Shown piece after piece: positions 47,101 through 58,130 of a DNA stretch of 64,000 nt. The first letter of the stretch is position 1. Every line of letters begins with the position of its first letter. Origin of the DNA: Hydractinia symbiolongicarpus. Taxonomy: Eukaryota > Cnidaria > Hydrozoa > Anthoathecata > Hydractiniidae. A program made the position numbers and the translations under genes. The notes beneath the pieces are model-generated. The model was not told the origin of the DNA and ran no database searches. It saw only the letters and a list, made by a program, of their open reading frames with translations. The stretch spans positions 30,011,001 through 30,075,000 of the forward strand of contig NC_079885.1 of NCBI RefSeq assembly GCF_029227915.1, written 5' to 3'.

Positions 47101-47583
47101 TATACAAGGAAAGTACCCAGTGAGTAAACTCATTTTCCGAACGAATTTTTAAATTATTTTTTCACCACTAAAACGCATGAGACTTGTAGTTTTCAAAAAT
47201 GTTTTCATTTTTGATGAAACGCTGAATAAAAGTAGTTTAATCGCCGGCAAACGAAAACCCGCGATTTCCCGTAAATCCCGGACTCGGCCCGTATAGTCAA
47301 ACGTATACAAAGAAAGTACCCAGGGTGTAAACTCATTTCCCGAACGATTTTTTGAATTATTTTTTCACCACTAAAACGCATGAGACTTGTAGTTTTCAAA
47401 ATTGTTTTCATTTTTGATGAGACGCTGAATAAAAGAAGTTTAATCGCTGGCAAACGAAAACCCGCGATTTCCCGAAAATCCCGGACTCGGCCCGTATAGT
47501 CAAAAGTATACAAGGAAAGTACCCAGTGAGTAAACTCATTTTCCGAACGAATTTTTAAGTTATTTTTTCACCACTAAAACGCA
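44135..47583. repeat. remote second copy of the 28.6-35.7 kb region
   Basis: Units at 44135, 44337 and 44540 match 28567, 28769 and 28972 at 15568 bp. They share ATTCCCCGAACG, GACTTGCAG and an unusual extra-T tail. From 44947 to 46366 the partners are 29988 to 31407 at 14959 bp. The 609-bp drop equals three monomers and falls in the hybrid unit 44744-44946. From 46975 to 47381 the partners are 35059 to 35465 at 11916 bp. The copy is thus collinear with the source but has lost segments. Small differences throughout show it is older than the abutting duplications. Confidence 0.82.
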
Positions 47584-48394
47584 TGAGACTTGTAGTTTTC
47601 AAAAATGTTTTCATTTTTGATGAGACGCTGAAAAAAGAAGTTTAATCGCCGGCAAACGAAAACCTGCGATTTCACGTCAAACCCGGACTCGGCCCGTATA
47701 GTCAAACGTATACAAAGAAAGTACCTAGGGTGTAAACTCATTTCCCGAACGATTTTTTGAATTATTTTTTCACCACTAAAACGCATGAGACTTGTAGTTT
47801 TCAAAAATGCTTTCATTTTTGATGAGACGCTTAATGAAAGAGGTTTAATCGCCGGCAAACCAAAACCCGCGATTTCCCGTAAATCCCCGGCTTGGCCCGT
47901 ATAGTCAAAAGTATACAAGGAAAGTACCCAGTGAGTAAACTCATTTTCCGAACGAATTTTTAAATTATTTTTTCACCACTAAAACGCATGAGACTTGTAG
48001 TTTTCAAAAATGCTTTCATTTTTGATGAGACGCTTAATGAAAGAGGTTTAATCGCCGGCAAACCAAAACCCGCGATTTCCCGTAAATCCCCGGCTTGGCC
48101 CGTATAGTCGAATGTATACAAAGAAAGTACCCAGGGTGTAAACTCATTTCCCGAACGATTTTTTGAATTATTTTTTCACCACTAAAACGCATGAGACTTG
48201 TAGTTTTCAAAAATGTTTTCATTTTTGATCAGACGCTGAATAAAAGAAGTTTAATCACTGGCAATCGAAAACCCGCGATTTCCCGTAAATCCCGGACTCG
48301 GCCCGTATAGTCAAAAGTATACAAGAAAAGTACCCAGTGAGTAAACTCATTTTCCGAACGAATTTTTAAATTATTTTTTCACCACTAAAACGCA
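47584..48394. repeat. 811-bp four-monomer tandem duplication, copy 1
   Basis: Units at 47584, 47786, 47989 and 48192, marked by GATTTCACGTCAAACC, GTACCTAGGGTG, ATGCTTTCATT, AAACCAAAACCC, TTTTGATCAGACG and GGCAATCG. The same four follow at 811 bp. The first two units on each side (47786 and 47989) share their starts but differ in their tails, showing an older single-monomer duplication inside the block. Confidence 0.86.
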
Positions 48395-49205
48395 TGAGAC
48401 TTGTAGTTTTCAAAAATGTTTTCATTTTTGATGAGACGCTGAAAAAAGAAGTTTAATCGCCGGCAAACGAAAACCTGCGATTTCACGTCAAACCCGGACT
48501 CGGCCCGTATAGTCAAACGTATACAAAGAAAGTACCTAGGGTGTAAACTCATTTCCCGAACGATTTTTTGAATTATTTTTTCACCACTAAAACGCATGAG
48601 ACTTGTAGTTTTCAAAAATGCTTTCATTTTTGATGAGACGCTTAATGAAAGAGGTTTAATCGCCGGCAAACCAAAACCCGCGATTTCCCGTAAATCCCCG
48701 GCTTGGCCCGTATAGTCAAAAGTATACAAGGAAAGTACCCAGTGAGTAAACTCATTTTCCGAACGAATTTTTAAATTATTTTTTCACCACTAAAACGCAT
48801 GAGACTTGTAGTTTTCAAAAATGCTTTCATTTTTGATGAGACGCTTAATGAAAGAGGTTTAATCGCCGGCAAACCAAAACCCGCGATTTCCCGTAAATCC
48901 CCGGCTTGGCCCGTATAGTCGAATGTATACAAAGAAAGTACCCAGGGTGTAAACTCATTTCCCGAACGATTTTTTGAATTATTTTTTCACCACTAAAACG
49001 CATGAGACTTGTAGTTTTCAAAAATGTTTTCATTTTTGATCAGACGCTGAATAAAAGAAGTTTAATCACTGGCAATCGAAAACCCGCGATTTCCCGTAAA
49101 TCCCGGACTCGGCCCGTATAGTCAAAAGTATACAAGAAAAGTACCCAGTGAGTAAACTCATTTTCCGAACGAATTTTTAAATTATTTTTTCACCACTAAA
49201 ACGCA
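48395..49205. repeat. 811-bp four-monomer tandem duplication, copy 2
   Basis: Appears identical to copy 1 by eye. Its last monomer (49003) is also the first unit of the 1420-bp duplication that follows, so the two events overlap by one monomer. Confidence 0.86.
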
Positions 49206-50422
49206 TGAGACTTGTAGTTTTCAAAAATGTTTTCATTTTTGATGAGACGCTGAATAAAAGAAGTTTAATCGCCGGCAAACGAAAACCTGCGATTTCCCGT
49301 AAATCACGGACTCGGCCCGTATAGTCAAAAGTATACAAAGAAAGTACCCAGGGTGTAAACTCATTTCCCGAACGATTTTTTAAATTATTTTTTCACCACT
49401 GAAACGCATGAGACTTGTAGTTTTCAAAAATGTTTTCATTTTTGATGAGACGCTGAATAAAAGAAGTTTAATCGCCGGCAAACGAAAACCTGCGATTTCC
49501 CGTAAATCCCGGACTCGGCCCGTATAGTCAAAAGTATACAAGGAAAGTACCTAGTGAGTAAACTCATTTTCCGAACGAATTTTTAAATTATTTTTTCACC
49601 ACTAAAACGCATCAGACTTGTAGTTTTCAAAAATGTTTTCATTTTTGATGAAACGCTGAATAAAAGTAGTTTAATCGCCGGCAAACGAAAACCCGCGATT
49701 TCCTGTAAATCCCGGACTCGGCCCGTATAGTCAAACGTATACAAAGAAAGTACCCAGGGTGTAAACTCATTTCCCGAACGATTTTTTGAATTATTTTTTC
49801 ACCACTAAAACGCATGAGACTTGTAGTTTTCAAAAATGTTTTCATTTTTGATGAGACGCTGAATAAAAGAAGTTTAATCGCCGGCAAACGAAAACCTGCG
49901 ATTTCCCGTAAATCACGGACTCGGCCCGTATAGTCAAAAGTATACAAAGGAAGTACCCAGGGTGTAAACTCATTTCCCGAACGATTTTTTAAATTATTTT
50001 TTCACCACTGAAACGCATGAGACTTGTAGTTTTCAAAAATGTTTTCATTTTTGATGAGACGCTGAATAAAAGAAGTTTAATCGCCGGCAAACGAAAACCT
50101 GCGATTTCCCGTAAATCCCGGACTCGGCCCGTATAGTCAAAAGTATACAAGGAAAGTACCTAGTGAGTAAACTCATTTTCCGAACGAATTTTTAAATTAT
50201 TTTTTCACCACTAAAACGCATGAGACTTGTAGTTTTCAAAAATGTTTTCATTTTTGATGAAACGCTGAATAAAAGTAGTTTAATCGCCGGCAAACGAAAA
50301 CCCGCGATTTCCTGTAAATCCCGGACTCGGCCCGTATAGTCAAACGTATACAAAGAAAGTACCCAGGGTGTAAACTCATTTCCCGAACGAATTTTGAATT
50401 ATTTTTTCACCACTAAAACGCA
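49003..50422. repeat. 1420-bp seven-monomer tandem duplication, copy 1
   Basis: Seven units (49003, 49206, 49409, 49612, 49815, 50018, 50221) are repeated from 50423 at exactly 1420 bp. Markers are AATCACTGGCAATCG, CACTGAAACG, GTACCTAGTGAG, GCATCAGACTTG, TTTCCTGTAAATC, and a shortened tail ACGAATTTTGAATT that makes the last unit 202 bp. Confidence 0.87.
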
Positions 50423-51842
50423 TGAGACTTGTAGTTTTCAAAAATGTTTTCATTTTTGATGAGACGCTGAATAAAAGAAGTTTAATCACTGGCAATCGAA
50501 AACCCGCGATTTCCCGTAAATCCCGGACTCGGCCCGTATAGTCAAAAGTATACAAGAAAAGTACCCAGTGAGTAAACTCATTTTCCGAACGAATTTTTAA
50601 ATTATTTTTTCACCACTAAAACGCATGAGACTTGTAGTTTTCAAAAATGTTTTCATTTTTGATGAGACGCTGAATAAAAGAAGTTTAATCGCCGGCAAAC
50701 GAAAACCTGCGATTTCCCGTAAATCACGGACTCGGCCCGTATAGTCAAAAGTATACAAAGAAAGTACCCAGGGTGTAAACTCATTTCCCGAACGATTTTT
50801 TAAATTATTTTTTCACCACTGAAACGCATGAGACTTGTAGTTTTCAAAAATGTTTTCATTTTTGATGAGACGCTGAATAAAAGAAGTTTAATCGCCGGCA
50901 AACGAAAACCTGCGATTTCCCGTAAATCCCGGACTCGGCCCGTATAGTCAAAAGTATACAAGGAAAGTACCTAGTGAGTAAACTCATTTTCCGAACGAAT
51001 TTTTAAATTATTTTTTCACCACTAAAACGCATCAGACTTGTAGTTTTCAAAAATGTTTTCATTTTTGATGAAACGCTGAATAAAAGTAGTTTAATCGCCG
51101 GCAAACGAAAACCCGCGATTTCCTGTAAATCCCGGACTCGGCCCGTATAGTCAAACGTATACAAAGAAAGTACCCAGGGTGTAAACTCATTTCCCGAACG
51201 ATTTTTTGAATTATTTTTTCACCACTAAAACGCATGAGACTTGTAGTTTTCAAAAATGTTTTCATTTTTGATGAGACGCTGAATAAAAGAAGTTTAATCG
51301 CCGGCAAACGAAAACCTGCGATTTCCCGTAAATCACGGACTCGGCCCGTATAGTCAAAAGTATACAAAGGAAGTACCCAGGGTGTAAACTCATTTCCCGA
51401 ACGATTTTTTAAATTATTTTTTCACCACTGAAACGCATGAGACTTGTAGTTTTCAAAAATGTTTTCATTTTTGATGAGACGCTGAATAAAAGAAGTTTAA
51501 TCGCCGGCAAACGAAAACCTGCGATTTCCCGTAAATCCCGGACTCGGCCCGTATAGTCAAAAGTATACAAGGAAAGTACCTAGTGAGTAAACTCATTTTC
51601 CGAACGAATTTTTAAATTATTTTTTCACCACTAAAACGCATGAGACTTGTAGTTTTCAAAAATGTTTTCATTTTTGATGAAACGCTGAATAAAAGTAGTT
51701 TAATCGCCGGCAAACGAAAACCCGCGATTTCCTGTAAATCCCGGACTCGGCCCGTATAGTCAAACGTATACAAAGAAAGTACCCAGGGTGTAAACTCATT
51801 TCCCGAACGAATTTTGAATTATTTTTTCACCACTAAAACGCA
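50423..51842. repeat. 1420-bp seven-monomer tandem duplication, copy 2
   Basis: Matches copy 1 unit by unit up to 51842. The first unit reads TTTTTGATGAGACG where copy 1 has TTTTTGATCAGACG, the one clear difference noticed. The next monomer (51843, ACTCGACCCGCATAG) starts a new series. Confidence 0.86.
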
Positions 51843-52856
51843 TGAGACTTGTAGTTTTCAAAAATGTTTTCATTTTTGATGAGACGCTGAATAAAAGAAG
51901 TTTAATCGCCGGCAAACGAAAACCCGCGATTTCCCGTAAATCCCGGACTCGACCCGCATAGTCAAAAGTATACAAGGAAAGTACCCAGTGAGTAAACTCA
52001 TTTCCCGAACGAATTTTTAAATTATTTTTTCACCACTAAAACGCATGAGACTTGTAGTTTTCAAAAATGTTTTCATTTTTGATGAGACGCTGAATAAAAG
52101 AAGTTTAATCGCCGGCACACGAAAACCCGCGATTTCCCGTAAATCCCGGACTCAGCCCGTATAGTCAAACGTATACAAAGAAAGTACCCAGGGTGTAAAC
52201 TCATTTCCCGAACGATTTTTTGAATTATTTTTTCACCACTAAAACGCATGAGACTTGTAGTTTTCAAAAATGTTTTATTTTCGATGAGACGCTGAATAAA
52301 AGAAGTTTAATCGCCGGCAAACGAAAACCTGCGAATTCCCGTCAAACCCAGACTCGGCCCGTATAGTCAAACGTATACAAAGAAAGTACCCAGGGTGTAA
52401 ACTCATTTCCCGAACGATTTTTTGAATTATTTTTTCACCAGTAAAACGCATGAGACTTGTAGTTTTGGAAAATGTTTTCATTTTTGATGAGACGCTGAAT
52501 AAAAGAAGTTTAATCACTGGCAAACGAAAACCCGCGAATTCCCGTAAATCCCGGACTCGGCCCGTATAGTCAAAAGTATACAAGGAAAGTACCCAGTGAG
52601 TAAACTCATTTTCCGAACGAATTTTTAAATTATTTTTTCACCACTAAAACGCATGAGACTTGTAGTTTTCAAAAATGTTTTCATTTTTAATGAGACGCCT
52701 AATGAAAGAGGTTTAATCGCCGGCAAACCAAAACCCGCGATTTCCCGTAAATCCCCAGCTTGGCCCGTATAGTCGAATGTATACAAAGAAAGTACCCAGG
52801 GTGTAAACTCATTTCCCGAACGATTTTTTAAATTATTTTTTCACCACTGAAACGCA
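51843..52856. repeat. five monomers related to the 37.7-39.7 kb series
   Basis: Units at 51843, 52046, 52249, 52451 and 52654. ATGTTTTATTTTCG, GCGAATTCCCGTC, TTTTGGAAAATG, TTTTTAATGAGACGCC and CCCCAGCTTGG are diverged forms of the 1014-bp series. The unit at 52046 has GGCACACG, seen nowhere else that I noticed. Confidence 0.72.
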
Positions 52857-54479
52857 TGAGACTTGTAGTTTTCAAAAATGTTTTCATTTTTGATGAGACG
52901 CTGAATAAAAGAAGTTTAATCGCCGGCAAACGAAAACCTGCGATTTCCCGTAAATCCCGGACTCGGCCCGTATAGTCAAAAGTATACAAGGAAAGTACCT
53001 AGTGAGTAAACTCATTTTCCGAACGAATTTTTAAATTATTTTTTCACCACTAAAACGCATCAGACTTGTAGTTTTCAAAAATGTTTTCATTTTTAATGAG
53101 ACGCCTAATGAAAGAGGTTTAATCGCCGGCAAACGAAAACCTGCGATTTCCCGTAAATCACGGACTCGGCCCGTATAGTCAAAAGTATACAAAGAAAGTA
53201 CCCAGGGTGTAAACTCATTTCCCGAACGATTTTTTAAATTATTTTTTCACCACTGAATCGCATGAGACTTGTAGTTTTCAAAAATGTTTTCATTTTTGAT
53301 GAGACGCTGAATAAAAGAAGTTTAATCGCCGGCAAACGAAAACCTGCGATTTCCCGTAAATCCCGGACTCGGCCCGTATAGTCAAAAGTATACAAGGAAA
53401 GTACCTAGTGAGTAAACTCATTTTCCGAACGAATTTTTAAATTATTTTTTCACCACTAAAACGCATCAGACTTGTAGTTTTCAAAAATGTTTTCATTTTT
53501 GATGAAACGCTGAATAAAAGTAGTTTAATCGCCGGCAAACGAAAACCCGCGATTTCCTGTAAATCCCGGACTCGGCCCGTATAATCAAACGTATACAAAG
53601 AAAGTACCCAGGGTGTAAACTCATTTCCCGAACGATTTTTTGAATTATTTTTTCACCACTAAAACGCATGAGACTTGTAGTTTTCAAAAATGTTTTCATT
53701 TTTGATGAGACGCTGAATAAAAGAAGTTTAATCGCCGGCAAACGAAAACCTGCGATTTCCCGTAAATCACGGACTCGGCCCGTATAGTCAAAAGTATACA
53801 AAGGAAGTACCCAGGGTGTAAACTCATTTCCCGAACGATTTTTTAAATTATTTTTTCACCACTGAAACGCATGAGACTTGTAGTTTTCAAAAATGTTTTC
53901 ATTTTTGATGAGACGCTGAATAAAAGAAGTTTAATCGCCGGCAAACGAAAACCTGCGATTTCCCGTAAATCCCGGACTCGGCCCGTATAGTCAAAAGTAT
54001 ACAAGGAAAGTACCTAGTGAGTAAACTCATTTTCCGAACGAATTTTTAAATTATTTTTTCACCACTAAAACGCATGAGACTTGTAGTTTTCAAAAATGTT
54101 TTCATTTTTGATGAAACGCTGAATAAAAGTAGTTTAATCGCCGGCAAACGAAAACCCGCGATTTCCTGTAAATCCCGGACTCGGCCCGTATAGTCAAACG
54201 TATACAAAGAAAGTACCCATGGTGTAAACTCATTTCCCGAACGATTTTTGAATTATTTTTTCACCACTAAAACGCATGAGACTTGTAGTTTTCAAAAATG
54301 TTTTCATTTTTGATGAGACGCTGAATAAAAGAAGTTTAATCGCCGGCAAACGAAAACCCGCGATTTCCCGTAAATCCCGGACTCGACCCGCATAGTCAAA
54401 AGTATACAAGGAAAGTACCCAGTGAGTAAACTCATTTCCCGAACGAATTTTTAAATTATTTTTTCACCACTAAAACGCA
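52857..54479. repeat. third copy of the seven-monomer series, with a dimer insertion
   Basis: Units from 53263 to 54277 match 50829 to 51843 at a constant 2434 bp. They are preceded by a 406-bp duplication: 52857 and 53060 pair with 53263 and 53466, all with GTACCTAGTGAG and GCATCAGACTTG. The unit at 53060 is a hybrid, with its start from the AATGAGACGCCTAATG type (as at 52654) and its end from the AATCACGG type. Confidence 0.78.
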
Positions 54480-56508
54480 TGAGACTTGTAGTTTTCAAAA
54501 ATGTTTTCATTTTTGATGAGACGCTGAATAAAAGAAGTTTAATCGCCGGCAAACGAAAACCTGCGATTTCCCGTAAATCCCGGACTCGGCCCGTATAGTC
54601 AAAAGTATACAAGGAAAGTACCCAGTGAGTAAACTCATTTTCCGAACGAATTTTTAAATTATTTTTTCACCACTAAAACGCATGAGACTTGTAGTTTTCA
54701 AAAATGTTTTCATTTTTGATGAAACGCTGAATAAAAGTAGTTTAATCGCCGGCAAACGAAAACCCGCGATTTCCCGTAAATCCCGGACTCAGCCCGTATA
54801 GTCAAACGTATACAAAGAAAGTACCCAGGGTGTAAACTCATTTCCCGAACGATTTTTTGAATTATTTTTTCACCACTAAAACGCATGAGACTTGTAGTTT
54901 TCAAAAATGTTTTATTTTCGATGAGACGCTGAATAAAAGAAGTTTAATCGCCGGCAAACGAAAACCTGCGAATTCCCGTCAAACCCAGACTCGGCCCGTA
55001 TAGTCAAACGTATACAAAGAAAGTACCCAGGGTGTAAACTCATTTCCCGAACGATTTTTTGAATTATTTTTTCACCACTAAAACGCATGAGACTTGTAGT
55101 TTTGGAAAATGTTTTCATTTTTGATGAGACGCTGAATAAAAGAAGTTTAATCACTGGCAAACGAAAACCCGCGATTTCCCGTAAATCCCGGACTCGGCCC
55201 GTATAGTCAAAAGTATACAAGGAAAGTACCCAGTGAGTAAACTCATTTTCCGAACGAATTTTTAAATTATTTTTTCACCACTAAAACGCATGAGACTTGT
55301 AGTTTTCAAAAATGTTTTCATTTTTAATGAGACGCCTAATGAAAGAGGTTTAATCGCCGGCAAACCAAAACCCGCGATTTCCTGTAAATCCCCAGCTTGG
55401 CCCGTATAGTCGAATGTATACAAAGAAAGTACCCAGGGTGTAAACTCATTTCCCGAACGATTTTTTGAATTATTTTTTCACCACTAAAACGCATGAGACT
55501 TGTAGTTTTTAAAAATGTTTTCATTTTTGATGAGACGCTGAATAAAAGAAGTTTAATCACTGGCAAACGAAAACCCGCGCTTTCCCGTAAATCCCGGACT
55601 CGGCCCGTATAGTTAAAAGTATAAAAGGAAAGTACCCAGTGAGTAAACTCATTTTCCGAACGAATTTTTAAAATATTTTTTCACCACTAAAACGCATGAG
55701 ACTTGTAGTTTTCAAAAATGTTTTCATTTTTGATGAGACGCTGAATAAAAGAAGTTTAATCGCCGGCAAACGAAAACCTGCGATTTCCCGTAAATCACGG
55801 ACTCCGCCCGTATAGTCAAAAGTATACAAAGAAAGTACCCAGGGTGTAAACTCATTTCCCGAACGATTTTTTAAATTATTTTTTCACCACTAAAACGCAT
55901 GAGACTTGTAGTTTTCAAAAATGTTTTCATTTTTGATAAGACGCTGAATAAAAGCAGTTTAATCGCCGGCAAACGAAAACCTGCGATTTCCCGTAAATCC
56001 CGGACTCGGCCCGTATAGTCAAAAGTATACAAGGAAAGTACCCAGTGAGTAAACTCATTTTCCGAACGAATTTTTAAAATATTTTTTCACCACTAAAACG
56101 CATGAGACTTGTAGTTTTCAAAAATGTTTTCATTTTTGATGAGACGCTGAATAAAAGAAGTTTAATCGCCGGCAAACGAAAACCTGCGATTTCCCGTAAA
56201 TCACGGACTCCGCCCGTATAGTCAAAAGTATACAAAGAAAGTACCCAGGGTGTAAACTCATTTCCCGAACGATTTTTTAAATTATTTTTTCACCACTAAA
56301 ACGCATGAGACTTGTAGTTTTCAAAAATGTTTTCATTTTTGATAAGACGCTGAATAAAAGCAGTTTAATCGCCGGCAAACGAAAACCTGCGATTTCCCGT
56401 AAATCCCGGACTCGGCCCGTATAGTCAAAAGTATACAAGGAAAGTACCCAGTGAGTAAACTCATTTTCCGAACGAATTTTTAAATTATTTTTTCACCACT
56501 AAAACGCA
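54480..56508. repeat. nine-monomer unit, copy 1, with nested dimer duplication
   Basis: The first unit (54480) is a plain monomer. Units 54683, 54886, 55088, 55291, 55494 and 55697 are repeated from 56509 at 1826 bp. The dimer 55697-56102 is itself repeated as 56103-56508 at 406 bp, sharing ACTCCGCCCG, GATAAGACGC, AAAAGCAG and a TTTTTAAAATATTTTTTC tail. I saw no difference between the two dimers. Confidence 0.82.
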
Positions 56509-57724
56509 TGAGACTTGTAGTTTTCAAAAATGTTTTCATTTTTGATGAAACGCTGAATAAAAGTAGTTTAATCGCCGGCAAACGAAAACCCGCGATTTCC
56601 CGTAAATCCCGGACTCAGCCCGTATAGTCAAACGTATACAAAGAAAGTACCCAGGGTGTAAACTCATTTCCCGAACGATTTTTTGAATTATTTTTTCACC
56701 ACTAAAACGCATGAGACTTGTAGTTTTCAAAAATGTTTTATTTTCGATGAGACGCTGAATAAAAGAAGTTTAATCGCCGGCAAACGAAAACCTGCGAATT
56801 CCCGTCAAACCCAGACTCGGCCCGTATAGTCAAACGTATACAAAGAAAGTACCCAGGGTGTAAACTCATTTCCCGAACGATTTTTTGAATTATTTTTTCA
56901 CCACTAAAACGCATGAGACTTGTAGTTTTGAAAAATGTTTTCATTTTTGATGAGACGCTGAATAAAAGAAGTTTAATCACTGGCAAACGAAAACCCACGA
57001 TTTCCCGTAAATCCCGGACTCGGCCCGTATAGTCAAAAGTATACAAGGAAAGTACCCAGTGAGTAAACTCATTTTCCGAACGAATTTTTAAATTATTTTT
57101 TCACCACTAAAACGCATGAGACTTGTAGTTTTCAAAAATGTTTTCATTTTTAATGAGACGCTTAATGAAATAGGTTTAATCGCCGGCAAACCAAAACCCG
57201 CGATTTCCCGTAAATCCCCAGCTTGGCCCGTATAGTCGAATGTATACAAAGAAAGTACCCAGGGTGTAAACTCATTTCCCGAACGATTTTTTGAATTATT
57301 TTTTCACCACTAAAACGCATGAGACTTGTAGTTTTTAAAAATGTTTTCATTTTTGATGAGACGCTGAATAAAAGAAGTTTAATCACTGGCAAACGAAAAC
57401 CCGCGCTTTCCCGTAAATCCCGGACTCGGCCCGTATAGTTAAAAGTATAAAAGGAAAGTACCCAGTGAGTAAACTCATTTTCCGAACGAATTTTTAAATT
57501 ATTTTTTCACCACTAAAACGCATGAGACTTGTAGTTTTCAAAAATGTTTTCATTTTTGATGAGACGCTGAATAAAAGAAGTTTAATCGCCGGCAAACAAA
57601 ACCTGCGATTTCCCGTAAATCACGGACTCGGCCCGTATAGTCAAAAGTATACAAAGAAAGTACCCAGGGTGTAAACTCATTTCCCGAACGATTTTTTAAA
57701 TTATTTTTTCACCACTAAAACGCA
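56509..57724. repeat. nine-monomer unit, copy 2 (six units matching)
   Basis: Six units repeat 54683 to 55697 at 1826 bp, with small changes such as GAAATAGG for GAAAGAGG near 57168, ACCCACGATT near 56993 and a one-base deletion AAACAAAACC near 57595. The series is a diverged relative of the 1014-bp duplication at 37.7-39.7 kb. Confidence 0.8.
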
Positions 57725-58130
57725 TGAGACTTGTAGTTTTGAAAAATGTTTTCATTTTTGATGAGACGCTGAATAAAAGAAGTTTAATCGCCGGCAAACG
57801 AAATCCTGCGATTTCCCGTAAATCCCGGACTCGGCCCGTATAGTCAAAAGTATACAAAGGAAGTACCCAGGGAGTAAACTCATTTTCCGAACGAATTTTT
57901 AAATTATTATTTCACCACTAAAGCCCATGAGACTTGTAGTTTTTAAAAATGTTTTCATTTTTGATGATACGCTGAATAAAAGAAGTTTAATCGCCGGCAA
58001 ATCAAAACCCGCGATTTCCCGTAAATCCCGGACTCAGCCCGTATAGTCAAAAGTATACAAAGAAAGTACCCAGGGTGTAAACTCATTTCCCGAACGATTT
58101 TTTAAATTATTTTTTCACCACTAAAACGCA
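57725..58130. repeat. two monomers shared with the 40-kb family
   Basis: Units at 57725 (TTTTGAAAAATG, GAAATCCTGCG) and 57928 (TGATGATACGC) correspond to those at 39928 and 40131 at about 17.8 kb. In the 40-kb family the next unit is the truncated one; here it is a full-length monomer (58131). This series may be an ancestor or an exchange product. Confidence 0.72.
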
